DNA of 33,426 bases from Ilyobacter polytropus (GTDB taxonomy: Bacteria; Fusobacteriota; Fusobacteriia; Fusobacteriales; Fusobacteriaceae), in NCBI GenBank assembly GCA_003246855.1, contig QKCP01000160.1, forward strand, positions 1 through 33,426, given 5' to 3'. The notes under the pieces were generated by a model. The model was not told where the DNA came from, did no database searches, and worked only from the letters and a program-made list of their open reading frames with translations. The position numbers and the translations under genes are program-made. Shown piece after piece: positions 23,759 through 31,955 of this stretch (the stretch's first letter is position 1; each line of letters opens with the position of its first letter).

Positions 23759-24922
23759 ATGAAATTTGAGAGTTTGGATATCTTTTGTAATGTAATAGAC
23801 AATTTTGGTGACATAGGGGTCGTCTACAGGATTGCAAAGGAACTGAGGTCGGTTTATCCAGAAAAGCAGATGAGACTCATCCTAAACAGACTGGATGAAT
23901 TAACACTAATAAACAATGAGGCTCAAAATATAGATGTTCAAAGTATAAACGGGATCACATTTATAAAAAATAGTTATTTCGTAGAAAAAATCCAAGAATT
24001 TGGTGTCGCCGATATAATATTAGAGACATTTGGTTGTGACATACCGGAAAAGTATGTATATAGGGCGTATGATAAATCCAAGTTATGGATAAATGTCGAT
24101 TATCTTTCCGCTGAGAAGTGGGTAGAAGATTTCCACCTGCAGCAGTCTATGCTGCCGTCTAAAGTGCTTAAAAAGTTTTTTTTCATGCCGGGGTTCACCG
24201 AAAAAACCGGCGGTGTCATTGTGGACTCGAACTTTGTTTCCATCAAAAAATCCGTAGAGGCCGACAGGGGGCTCTACTTAAGGAAGTACCTAGAGGGCTA
24301 TCCGTTAAGGAGTGGAAAGATAGGAACGGTTTTTACTTATGAGAAAAACTTTACTCCGTTACTAGAAACTTTAGCTAGCTTAGAAGAATGCACAACTCTT
24401 CTTGTTATGGGGGAGAAAAGTCAGGGGAGTTTCCTTCAAATTTTTGGAGAGATAGGCGTAGAAGCACTTGGAGAAAGCTTTTACAGATGGAGAAATATAG
24501 ACTTTATCTTTATGCCATTTCTTTCTCAGGAAGAGTACGAGGAGCTAGTAAACACTGCGGATTTCAACTTTGTAAGGGGTGAGGACTCCTTTATAAGGGC
24601 ACTCGTATCTGGAAAACCATTTTTGTGGCACGCCTATTTACAGGAAGATATGGCCCACATGGATAAAGTCAAGGCCTTTACAGCTACCTTCTCAAAACAG
24701 CTAGAGGAAGTATCGGATAAAGACGTCCTAGACGAGTTCTGCAGAGAGTTAGAATCATACAACTACCGCAGCGAGAACTCTTTGAAAAAAGGCCTGGATA
24801 ATTACGACAATTTTTTTAAAAATTTCACTGTTCTTGAGGAAATTTGCGGAAAATACTGTGAATTTTTGGTTTCAAAATGTAATTTAATAAACAATCTTTA
24901 TAATTTTATAGAAAAACATTAA
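23759..24922 (+). CDS. earP: EF-P arginine rhamnosyltransferase EarP
   Basis: EarP is an inverting GT-B glycosyltransferase that moves rhamnose from dTDP-rhamnose to Arg32 of elongation factor P, activating it to rescue ribosomes stalled at polyprolines. The 387-residue protein shows the family hallmarks: DIFCNVIDNFGDIGVVYRIA with the two catalytic-region aspartates D14 and D18 (equivalent to D13/D17 of the P. putida enzyme), LWINVDYLSAEKWVEDFH, KFFFMPGFTEKTGGVIVD and the donor-site NFVRGEDSFIRALVSGKPF, followed by LWHAYLQ. It is directly followed by efp, whose product has Arg at position 32, so enzyme and substrate are co-transcribed. The start ATG has GGAGG upstream. Confidence 0.94.
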   Translation: MKFESLDIFCNVIDNFGDIGVVYRIAKELRSVYPEKQMRLILNRLDELTLINNEAQNIDVQSINGITFIKNSYFVEKIQEFGVADIILETFGCDIPEKYVYRAYDKSKLWINVDYLSAEKWVEDFHLQQSMLPSKVLKKFFFMPGFTEKTGGVIVDSNFVSIKKSVEADRGLYLRKYLEGYPLRSGKIGTVFTYEKNFTPLLETLASLEECTTLLVMGEKSQGSFLQIFGEIGVEALGESFYRWRNIDFIFMPFLSQEEYEELVNTADFNFVRGEDSFIRALVSGKPFLWHAYLQEDMAHMDKVKAFTATFSKQLEEVSDKDVLDEFCRELESYNYRSENSLKKGLDNYDNFFKNFTVLEEICGKYCEFLVSKCNLINNLYNFIEKH

Positions 24923-24934
24923 GGAGGAATAGTA

Positions 24935-25498
24935 ATGAAAATAGCACAAGAATTAAGATCAGGGAGCACTATAAAAATAGGAGAAGAGCCTTTTGTTGTC
25001 TTAAAGGCAGAATACAATAAATCTGGAAGAAATGCTGCAGTTGTAAAATTTAAAATGAAGAGTCTTCTTTCTGGAAATATTTCTGACTCTGTTTATAAAG
25101 CTGACGACAAAATGGACGACATCAGACTTGATAAGGTAAAGGCTGTATACTCTTACAACGATGGAAGTTTTTATGTGTTCTCGAACCCTGAGACATGGGA
25201 GCAAATCGAACTTAAAGAAGAGGACCTTGGAGATGCCCTTAACTACCTTGAAGAAGAAATGGAACTAGAGATAGCCTACTATGAAACTACACCTATATCT
25301 ATAGAGCTTCCTAACTACGTTGAGAGAGAAGTTGTATATACAGAGCCTGGATTAAGAGGGGACACTACAGGTAAAGTTCTTAAACCTGCTAAAATCAATA
25401 CAGGATTTGAACTTCAAGTGCCTTTATTCGTTGAGCAAGGTGACTGGATAAAAATAGATACTAGAACAAACTCTTACATGGAAAGAGTAAAAAAATAA
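24935..25498 (+). CDS. efp: Translation elongation factor P with Arg32
   Basis: EF-P binds the ribosome near the E site and promotes peptide bonds at consecutive prolines. The 187-residue protein has the three beta-barrel domains of normal EF-P. The tip loop of domain I reads KSGRNAAVV, with Arg at position 32 (the lysine-type EF-Ps modified by EpmA carry Lys at the equivalent place). This is the rhamnosylated type, matching earP 12 bp upstream. The C-terminal segment GDWIKIDTRTNSYMERVKK is the EF-P signature. AAGGAGG overlaps the earP stop, giving coupled translation. Terminator follows. Confidence 0.96.
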   Translation: MKIAQELRSGSTIKIGEEPFVVLKAEYNKSGRNAAVVKFKMKSLLSGNISDSVYKADDKMDDIRLDKVKAVYSYNDGSFYVFSNPETWEQIELKEEDLGDALNYLEEEMELEIAYYETTPISIELPNYVEREVVYTEPGLRGDTTGKVLKPAKINTGFELQVPLFVEQGDWIKIDTRTNSYMERVKK

Positions 25499-25529
25499 GG
25501 GAATTCCACAAAATTTAATTTAAACTATT

Positions 25530-25562
25530 AGAGAGCCTCTATAAAAAAGGCTCTCTTTTTAT
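25530..25562 (+). terminator. Terminator after efp
   Basis: Stem AGAGAGCC (25530-25537) with GGCTCTCT (25549-25556), loop of 11 nt, T-tract following. It sits between convergent efp and recQ. Confidence 0.9.
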
Positions 25563-25579
25563 TAAATATTTTATTAAAG

Positions 25580-27694
25580 CTACATCTTGTTCAATGCCAA
25601 CACAACCCTTATGGTTTCATAAGATATGGTGTCTGGGAGCTTTTGTTTTATCTCTTTCAACTTTGGTTCGCACAGCTCTCGGGCGACTTCTAGTATCAGT
25701 TTTTCTTCTTCTGCCTTATAAAGTGACGACAGGTCTATTGACTTGCCGCTATTATAACTTTTTATGAGGTGGCCTATTATGGTTGTGGTGCTTAGGTTTC
25801 TCTTTTGTGCCATATCTTCTACACTAAGTCCCTCAGAAAATAAGGCTGCAGTAAACTCATCACTTGAAAGGTGTGGAGGCTTTACGACTTGCTCTTCTAT
25901 CACCTTTTCTTCCACTATTCCTTGCGACTTTATCTCCTCCATTAGCGATATGAAGCTATTTCCGTATCTCTCAAATTTCACATCACCCACACCGGCTATG
26001 CTAAGCAACTCATCCCGGCTTGTCGGGAGAGCTTTCGCCATCTCCCTAAGGGTGGCATCGGAAAATACCGTAAAAGGTGGCCTTCCATCTTCTCTAGCAA
26101 GTTCAAGCCTGAGTGCCTTGAGCTTTTCAAAAGCCCCACTGTATCCGTAGACTTCGGTTTTTTCAATCACAGCTGTCCTTCTATAAAGTTTTTCACCGTT
26201 CTTTATGAAGCCGTAAGCTTTTTCGGTTAGGCGAAGTGTAGGGTACTCACCAGTAGTCACCTCTATAAAGCCGTCCCCAATTAGTAGGTCTACAAGAGAC
26301 CGTATCTCTTTTTGCGGATACCTGCTGAGGAGTCCATATGTGGAGACCTTGTCCAGACCCCATTGTAGGATATTTTTATTCCTAGATCCAGATAGTATCC
26401 CTACTATCACATTAACCCCATACCTTTCCTTTGTCCTACCTATACATGAGATTATCTTCTGGGCTTCCACAGTTATATCCTGCTCTTCCCCACTGTCCAA
26501 GCATGAGCTGCAGTTGTCGCAACACTCCATGCCATTTTCCCCGAAATACTCCAATACGTAGGATCTGAGGCACTTTGAGGTATGGCAGTAGTTAACTATG
26601 GCGCTCAACTTTTCGTATTTTATGTCTATTATTTCTTGAGAGCTCTCAAACTCGTTGTTTTCTATAAAAAATCTCTGTGTCTTTATATCCTTCGGGTTGA
26701 ATATGAGAATACAATGTGAGTCTAGCCCGTCTCTTCCTGCCCTGCCTGCTTCCTGGTAATAGCTTTCCAGGTCCTTTGGAAGGTTGCTGTGTATGACAAA
26801 GCGTACGTTTGACTTGTCTATCCCCATACCAAAGGCGTTTGTGGCAACCATTACCGTTATCCTGTCGTGTATAAAGTCCTCTTGGCTAGCTTGCCTTTCC
26901 CTGTCGTTGAGTCCTGCGTGGTACCTTCCCACCCGATACTTTCTATCTTTAAGCTCATTATATATTGCATCCACCTCTTTCCTTGTGGCGCAGTATATTA
27001 TGCCTGCCTCGTCTGTATGCTCCTTGAGGTATTTCTTGATGTAGTCCAGGCTGTTTACTCCCTTCACCAGCGAAAATTTTAGGTTTTCCCTGTCAAAGCC
27101 GTTAATAAAAACTTTCGGTTTTATGCCTAGATTTTTAACTATGTCCCCGCGTACCTTAGGTGTGGCTGTGGCGGTAAAGGCTGTAAGTACCGGCCTTTGG
27201 ACTAGATTCTCAACAAAGCCTGCAACACCTAGATAGCTCCTCCTGAAGTCGTGTCCCCATTGAGAGATGCAGTGTGCTTCATCCACAGCCAGCTGCGATA
27301 TTTTTACACTGCTGATTCTCTGGATAAATTCAGAGTTGTTCAGCCTTTCCGGGGCCACATAAACTATTTTATACTCCCCTTCCGACATCCTTCTCAAAAT
27401 AGAGCTTGTTTCCACAGAGCTCAAAGAGCTGTTTATATATTCCGATGAGATCCCCATGGCTTTTAGCGAGTCTACCTGGTCTTTCATAAGGGATATCAGT
27501 GGCGATACCACTAGTGTGACACCATCTAATAGCAGAGCTGGCACTTGGTAACAAAGCGACTTACCTCCGCCAGTTGGCATGACAACCAGGGTGTCGTGTC
27601 CGGATAGTATGCTTTCTATTACCTCCTCCTGAGACTCCCTAAAGGTGTCGTAACCAAAATATTTTTTTAAAATCCCGTAGATGTTATTTTCCAC
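25580..27694 (-). CDS. recQ: ATP-dependent DNA helicase RecQ
   Basis: A 704-residue superfamily-2 3'-5' DNA helicase used in recombination repair. It begins with GTG, 4 nt after AAGGAGG. Visible: the helicase zero motif near FRESQ (18-22), Walker A TGGGKS (41-46), DEAH (138-141), motif VI with QEAGRAGRDG, the RecQ-C zinc site (CHTSKC, then CCDNCSSC), the winged-helix RQC region, an HRDC domain at about 515-590 (FEKLKALRLELARE, LLSIAGVGDVKFERYG) and a C-terminal HTH_40-type domain at about 605-700 (LSVEDMAQKRNLSTTTIIGH). The full RecQ-RQC-HRDC-HTH_40 architecture is complete. It is convergent with efp and appears monocistronic. Confidence 0.95.
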   Translation of the reverse strand: MENNIYGILKKYFGYDTFRESQEEVIESILSGHDTLVVMPTGGGKSLCYQVPALLLDGVTLVVSPLISLMKDQVDSLKAMGISSEYINSSLSSVETSSILRRMSEGEYKIVYVAPERLNNSEFIQRISSVKISQLAVDEAHCISQWGHDFRRSYLGVAGFVENLVQRPVLTAFTATATPKVRGDIVKNLGIKPKVFINGFDRENLKFSLVKGVNSLDYIKKYLKEHTDEAGIIYCATRKEVDAIYNELKDRKYRVGRYHAGLNDRERQASQEDFIHDRITVMVATNAFGMGIDKSNVRFVIHSNLPKDLESYYQEAGRAGRDGLDSHCILIFNPKDIKTQRFFIENNEFESSQEIIDIKYEKLSAIVNYCHTSKCLRSYVLEYFGENGMECCDNCSSCLDSGEEQDITVEAQKIISCIGRTKERYGVNVIVGILSGSRNKNILQWGLDKVSTYGLLSRYPQKEIRSLVDLLIGDGFIEVTTGEYPTLRLTEKAYGFIKNGEKLYRRTAVIEKTEVYGYSGAFEKLKALRLELAREDGRPPFTVFSDATLREMAKALPTSRDELLSIAGVGDVKFERYGNSFISLMEEIKSQGIVEEKVIEEQVVKPPHLSSDEFTAALFSEGLSVEDMAQKRNLSTTTIIGHLIKSYNSGKSIDLSSLYKAEEEKLILEVARELCEPKLKEIKQKLPDTISYETIRVVLALNKM

Positions 27695-27868
27695 TAGACC
27701 TCCTTACCCAAATCTATACAAAAATCTATGCAAATTTTCTTTAAGCTTACATTTGTAAATTTAATGGCAATATACGTAGAGCGCTAGACTAGCCACATCT
27801 AAGCCACACTAAATAAGGTATCACAGATCACGTAATAAATCAAATTCCAAGCTTTTCTCGAACAAGTG

Positions 27869-28819
27869 TCAAATCCATTTCTTTAGCTTGAGTATAAGCA
27901 GGGTAAGCACTATGGAAAAAACCATGAGAAGTATGGCAAAGGGGTAACCTAGCCCCCACCTGAGCTCGGGCATTGCGGCAAAGTTCATTCCGTAAATTCC
28001 GGCTATAAGGCTTGGGGGGGCTATGCACACAGTTACCACCGTGAATATTTTTATTATGTTGTTTTGCTCGAGCTCTATTTTACTGGAGATATTTTCTTTC
28101 AAGTCGTTCAGCCTATCAAAGTTGTATTTTATATGTCCATTTATAACAGATAAATCCTTGTTTTCTGATATGAGCAGTTTTTTGTTTTTTTCTTTTATGA
28201 ATGGACTCCTCCTGAGCTGCAATATTATCCTCTGCAGTTCTATCAGACACTCCTTGAGCTGAATATTGTCCAACTTTATTTTAGTGAGGTTGTCGAGTTC
28301 TTCTATGGATATATTTTTTACGCTCATTACTTCTTCAAAATACCTTTTTACCTTTTTAGATACCAGCTCTATCAGGTCTGCGTAATAGTCGGTAAGCGAT
28401 GCGATGAAGAGAAGTATGAGATCTTCTCCAGAGTTTGCCCTGTTCAGGTAAAAACTCCTACTTTTTATTATCTGGTTTAGGGAGATGTCCCAGGTCCCCT
28501 TTACGTTCAGCACCAGCAGGTCATGCAGTATTATTATGTGTACCTGGTCCTCTTTGATAGTCTGCTGTCTTGTTACGTAAGGGATAGTCAAGTTTAAGAA
28601 TATTTGCGAATCCACTTCCACATATCTTGAGCTTATTTCTATCTCGTTTCTCTTGTCCAAGGGCTGAACGATAAAGTTCAGCTTTTTAGACAGTAGGGCT
28701 ATGTCATTTTCATTGGCACCTGTCAGTTGCATACTAAGGATTTCCTCCCTGCTTATGTCGAATTCCTCCAGATTGGGTATTTTTTTTATCTCTCCGTTTT
28801 TGAGCAAAATATCGATCAT
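27869..28819 (-). CDS. corA: CorA-family divalent metal ion transporter
   Basis: A 316-residue inner-membrane channel for Mg2+ (or Co2+/Ni2+). The large N-terminal cytoplasmic domain with long helices is followed by two C-terminal membrane spans; the conserved pore signature YGMNF lies at the end of the first (TVVTVCIAPPSLIAGIYGMN) and the second is FAILLMVFSIVLTLLIL. The protein ends KLKKWI, a normal basic CorA tail. GGAGGTAAAGT precedes the ATG. Length is normal for the shorter CorA group. Metal specificity is not readable. No terminator is evident in the 174-bp gap before recQ, which lies downstream on the same strand. Confidence 0.93.
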   Translation of the reverse strand: MIDILLKNGEIKKIPNLEEFDISREEILSMQLTGANENDIALLSKKLNFIVQPLDKRNEIEISSRYVEVDSQIFLNLTIPYVTRQQTIKEDQVHIIILHDLLVLNVKGTWDISLNQIIKSRSFYLNRANSGEDLILLFIASLTDYYADLIELVSKKVKRYFEEVMSVKNISIEELDNLTKIKLDNIQLKECLIELQRIILQLRRSPFIKEKNKKLLISENKDLSVINGHIKYNFDRLNDLKENISSKIELEQNNIIKIFTVVTVCIAPPSLIAGIYGMNFAAMPELRWGLGYPFAILLMVFSIVLTLLILKLKKWI

Positions 28820-28901
28820 ACTTTACCTCCGCTATATATCTAAATTTTTTAATTTAATTTTTAGAAAAATTTCTCGTGCAAATGCGAGACATACTACCAT
28901 T

Positions 28902-28931
28902 ATTATATATCTCCATACACATTTTCTCCAA
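28902..28931 (-). promoter_or_regulatory. Promoter for corA
   Basis: On the minus strand TTGGAG (28931-28926) and TATAAT (28907-28902) with an 18-bp spacer. A short inverted repeat TCTCG/CGAGA (about 28871-28888) lies just downstream and could be an operator or leader hairpin. Confidence 0.45.
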
Positions 28932-29045
28932 ATATTCCTTAAATGTCTGAATAAGTACTGCAAGTTTTGTAAATTAAAAGAGGTTATATATTTTTTTTTG
29001 GTAAAGTCTATTAGGTATCAAGGAAAAAAATGGGGGTGGCTTAAG

Positions 29046-29456
29046 ATGTTGGATAAGATATATTTGGAGCTGATAGCTGAGGTCAAGGAGTTTAAGTCTA
29101 AGATAGAGCAAAAATATCTGAACGGTCCAAGCGATAGCTTTGAAGACGGGCAGGTGGCTAGAATAGTGGAGTACTTGAGGGATGAACTGGACGAAGCGGC
29201 CTACGACATGGAAATGTTTACCAGGGAGATAATAGAGGGCGACTTAGTGCTAAACAGCCAGGGTAGATTCAACCTAGATACAGCCGAAAATTTATACTTC
29301 ACTTGCGGGGCGCATATAGAAATGCTTCTAGACGGGGAGTGGCACAATGGACGTGTGGAGCACAATGGAGAGAGCTACTATTTTTACAACTATGACAAGG
29401 AGGACATCGTTATAGAAGAGGGAATGAGGGCAAGGATCAGGGTGGATAAAAAGTAG
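29046..29456 (+). CDS. DUF5348-domain protein
   Basis: A 136-residue soluble protein. The C-terminal half (SQGRFNLDTAENLYFTCGAH, then IEMLLDGEWHNGRVEHNGE and YYFYNY) resembles the small DUF5348 domain, a beta-rich unit of unknown function often found in Firmicute mobile-element and plasmid contexts. The N-terminal 60 residues are helical and acidic. The frame extends upstream to 28701 but the real start is the ATG at 29046 after GGGGGTGG; the upstream extension overlaps the corA promoter and lacks a site. It is divergent from corA and followed by its own terminator. Confidence 0.75.
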   Translation: MLDKIYLELIAEVKEFKSKIEQKYLNGPSDSFEDGQVARIVEYLRDELDEAAYDMEMFTREIIEGDLVLNSQGRFNLDTAENLYFTCGAHIEMLLDGEWHNGRVEHNGESYYFYNYDKEDIVIEEGMRARIRVDKK

Positions 29457-29589
29457 AAAGGTACAGTGGCATTAGAAACTCTGTAGTAGACTCGATATTA
29501 ACTTTACGAATTCAAAGCATTTCGTTGGTTGGCGGATAAAACACCAAAAATCAATTAGTTTTTTTATTTTTCTAATATCTGATTAAACT

Positions 29590-29624
29590 AAAAAAATGGG
29601 CCTGCATTGAAGGCTCATTTTTTT
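29590..29624 (+). terminator. Terminator after DUF5348 gene
   Basis: Stem ATGGGCCT/AGGCTCAT with A-run before and T7 after; one G.U pair forms only in plus-strand RNA, fixing the direction. About 130 bp past the stop, which is rather far. Confidence 0.8.
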
Positions 29625-29723
29625 AAATCAATATTTTTATAAAAAATGACACTAATTTTCATGAATTTATATAGGTGATGCTGAGTTAGATTATTTAACC
29701 TCTATTCTAACTGGTAGATACTG

Positions 29724-31199
29724 TTATTTTTCGTCGTATTTTTTGTCTAATACGGATATAAGGAGTTCTTCCGGCATAGGCTTCCCAAAATAATATCCCT
29801 GGGCATATTTGACTCCCTCTTTTTTCAAAAATTCACTCTCGCTGGCTTCTTCTATACCTTCGGCAACTGAGATATACCCCATATCATTTGAAAGGTGTAC
29901 TAAAGTGCTGTATATTTTTTGCCCCCTATTCGCATTCTCTTTTACTATTTGTAGGAGGCTCCTATCGAATTTAAGCGTGTCTATACCGAGCTTGCCTAAT
30001 TCCTTTAAAGAAGAGTGTCCTGCTGTAAAATCATCCAGTGCTATAGAGATGCCAAGGTTTTCTTTTAAAAGACTCATATTGTTTATTACTTTTTCGATGT
30101 CGTTAATAAATACGCTCTCAGTTATTTCTACTTGAATATTTTCTCCTGAGACCTCATATTTTTTAAGCAGCTGCTCTATTCTAGTGTATACATTTATTTC
30201 CTCCAAGGTCTTAACCGATATGTTGAAAGACAGCTTGAAATCCATGCTGACTATGCCAGTTTTGATCCACTTTTTAAGTGCCATTATAGCAGATTCTGCT
30301 ATGAGGAAATCCAATTCGGAAACCACGCCATTTTTTTCGGCGATGGGCACAAACACAGCAGGGGAGATGAATCCTTCCAAGGGGTGAACCCAACGAGCCA
30401 GGGCCTCTACCCCGATTATCTCTTCGCTCTCCAATTCGACTTTCGGCTGATAATATGGGAAAAGTTCTTTGTTCTGGAGGTAACGAAGGAATTCTTGCTC
30501 TAGACGGCTGTACTTTCTGAACTCCTCCACCATCTGGTCATCCGCCACTACAAATCTTCCCTTACCACTTTTTTTAGCTTTATACATTGCTACATTAGCT
30601 CTGTGCAAAAACTCCGAAACATCCTTTGTTTTATTGTTCATAGAACATATACCTATACTGCCGAAGAGTCTGATTTTGGTTCCCATTAAGTCTAAGGGTT
30701 TTTTGAGCTCCTCCATCACTTTATTTGCTTTTAATTCTACATGTTCTTCTCCAGTATCTTCGTGCAGTATGAAAAATTCATCCCCGGAAAATCTGTAGAC
30801 ACTTTTCTTACCAAATACTTCCTGCAACCTTTTGACTATTGTTTTCAAGACATAGTCACCAGCACTATGACCATAGACATAATTTATATTTTTGAAATTG
30901 TCTATATTCAACATCATTCCCAAGGCAGGTTTATTTTCCAAATCTAATTTCTCGATTTCTTTTTTGAATTTAACTCGGTTTTTAGCTGCTGTTAATTCGT
31001 CAAAATAAGCTTTTTGGTACAAATTTTTGATTAATTTGTAGTTTAAGATTATAATAGTAGCTGCTATAAAAGAAAGGTGTACTTTTATATCGAGAAACGC
31101 ATTTTCCCAGTATTCTAGCGAAGTATTCCACTGCCCGTAAGCTGTTTTCCCACAAGAAAAAATAACTAATCCAGCCAGTGATTTAACACATTTTCCCAT
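29724..31199 (-). CDS. Membrane GGDEF-EAL protein, probable c-di-GMP phosphodiesterase
   Basis: A 491-residue membrane-anchored c-di-GMP enzyme. The start is taken as the ATG at 31199, after GGGGG; the frame extends to 31448, but that part is a riboswitch and terminator. Two hydrophobic segments (about residues 7-17 and 38-53) flank a short external loop. The GGDEF domain (about 65-220) has SGDEF at 138-142, but the metal-binding Asp of the DxDxFK motif is Asn (LNIDNFKNIN), and no RxxD inhibitory site is seen, so cyclase activity is doubtful. The EAL domain (about 235-485) is intact: EALARW, FNISV, EITESVF, ALDDF, LKFDRS, EGIEE and QGYYFGKPMP. The likely net role is c-di-GMP hydrolysis, with GGDEF as regulator. 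Confidence 0.9.
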   Translation of the reverse strand: MGKCVKSLAGLVIFSCGKTAYGQWNTSLEYWENAFLDIKVHLSFIAATIIILNYKLIKNLYQKAYFDELTAAKNRVKFKKEIEKLDLENKPALGMMLNIDNFKNINYVYGHSAGDYVLKTIVKRLQEVFGKKSVYRFSGDEFFILHEDTGEEHVELKANKVMEELKKPLDLMGTKIRLFGSIGICSMNNKTKDVSEFLHRANVAMYKAKKSGKGRFVVADDQMVEEFRKYSRLEQEFLRYLQNKELFPYYQPKVELESEEIIGVEALARWVHPLEGFISPAVFVPIAEKNGVVSELDFLIAESAIMALKKWIKTGIVSMDFKLSFNISVKTLEEINVYTRIEQLLKKYEVSGENIQVEITESVFINDIEKVINNMSLLKENLGISIALDDFTAGHSSLKELGKLGIDTLKFDRSLLQIVKENANRGQKIYSTLVHLSNDMGYISVAEGIEEASESEFLKKEGVKYAQGYYFGKPMPEELLISVLDKKYDEK

Positions 31200-31301
31200 T
31201 AGAATTCCCCCTGTACCTATAGATATTTTTAAAAGTTTTATATAAAAAACCTTTATTTTAATTAAGGGCCACACCGAGTTTTCAGGAGTTTGAGCGTTTG
31301 C

Positions 31302-31341
31302 AAAAAACAAAAAGAAGGCCGAAAGATTCCTTTCAGACTTC
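31302..31341 (-). terminator. Riboswitch expression-platform terminator
   Basis: On the minus strand a 12-bp stem (GAAGTCTGAAAG with CTTTCGGCCTTC, one mismatch and one G.U) closes a 4-nt loop and is followed by T5-G-T6. It lies between the c-di-GMP aptamer and the gene, so it is the probable switch of a transcription-attenuating riboswitch. Confidence 0.85.
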
Positions 31342-31349
31342 CCCATACT

Positions 31350-31446
31350 GATTCCTAAAACTTCTTCGGTAACTGGCTGCCATACAAACAGTGAAGGCCC
31401 TATAGTTTTGCGTCCCAGAGTTTCCGCTGGTTTGCCTTTTCGGATC
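31350..31446 (-). ncRNA. c-di-GMP-I riboswitch (GEMM-I)
   Basis: Read on the minus strand, the sequence carries the conserved GEMM-I blocks in order: GGCAAACC, GGGACGCAAAACTA, GGGCCT, then TATGGCAGCC and AGTTACC. The ends can pair as a P1 stem (GATCC.AAAA at the 5' side with TTTTAGGaATC at the 3' side, with one bulge). The aptamer is followed by an intrinsic terminator and the GGDEF-EAL start 150 nt on. The blocks match the consensus of the class known to bind cyclic di-GMP. The sense of control (on or off) is not certain from sequence. Confidence 0.92.
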
Positions 31447-31526
31447 ATATTAAGAGAAATTTAATTTTTATTCTTTTTTATACCTCAAATCACTAAGCTC
31501 ACTTAGGGATAAATATTTTTAAATAA

Positions 31527-31556
31527 AGTATAGCACCGGTTACTGCAAAAGTCTAA
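31527..31556 (-). promoter_or_regulatory. Promoter for the riboswitch-GGDEF-EAL transcript
   Basis: On the minus strand TTAGAC (31556-31551) and TATACT (31532-31527) with an 18-bp spacer and an extended TGC before the -10. Transcription would start near 31520, giving a leader of about 320 nt containing the riboswitch. Confidence 0.6.
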
Positions 31557-31596
31557 TTATTTTTATGCAAAACTGGAAAAATGTATGCCTATAATC

Positions 31597-31630
31597 AAAA
31601 TAAGGATGGCCTAGTGGCCAGCCTTATTTT
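31597..31630. terminator. Bidirectional terminator between GGDEF-EAL promoter and DUF4242 gene
   Basis: A 15-bp stem (31597-31611 with 31616-31630) with one mismatch and a 4-nt loop, flanked by A4 and T4. It terminates the minus-strand cmd-DUF4242 operon, 26 bp after the stop. Confidence 0.85.
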
Positions 31631-31655
31631 AAATATATAAACTAATATGTAAAAA

Positions 31656-31928
31656 TTATTCTGCTGTCGTAGGATCTATTACTGAATGAATTTTAGAGAT
31701 TTTAGTTACTGGGAATCCACCTTTCTCTGCATGTTCTCTTATCATCTCTTCATTTGGAGCAATATAGATACAATAAATTTTATTGTCAGTAACATAGCTG
31801 TGTAACCACTGGATTTCTGGGCCCATTTGTTTCAAGACATCACAAGAGGTTTGAGCTGATTGTTTTAGATCTTTAGAAGATAAATTTCCAGCTCCGGGGA
31901 TGTCTCGTTCGATAACATATTTAGGCAT
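31656..31928 (-). CDS. DUF4242 small protein (possible nickel-binding family)
   Basis: A 90-residue soluble protein that starts MPKYVIERDIPGAGNLSSKD and ends KISKIHSVIDPTTAE, with the central IQWLHSYVTDNKIYCIYIAP segment; these are the signatures of DUF4242, a ferredoxin-like fold whose SCO4226-type members are described as nickel-binding. Role unknown. It is 27 bp downstream of the carboxymuconolactone decarboxylase-like gene, with a good site (AGGAGGC) before the ATG, and both end at one terminator, so they form a two-gene operon. A redox or metal-stress role is only a guess. Confidence 0.82.
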   Translation of the reverse strand: MPKYVIERDIPGAGNLSSKDLKQSAQTSCDVLKQMGPEIQWLHSYVTDNKIYCIYIAPNEEMIREHAEKGGFPVTKISKIHSVIDPTTAE

Positions 31929-31955
31929 AGTAGCCTCCTTCCTAAAATATTGTTT

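Noticed and set aside
28701-29045. Upstream extension of the DUF5348 frame
   Set aside because: It overlaps corA and its promoter and has no ribosome site; the ATG at 29046 has GGGGGTGG.
31200-31448. N-terminal extension of the GGDEF-EAL reading frame
   Set aside because: The frame is open but the DNA is a c-di-GMP-I riboswitch plus terminator; the ATG at 31199 has a ribosome site.
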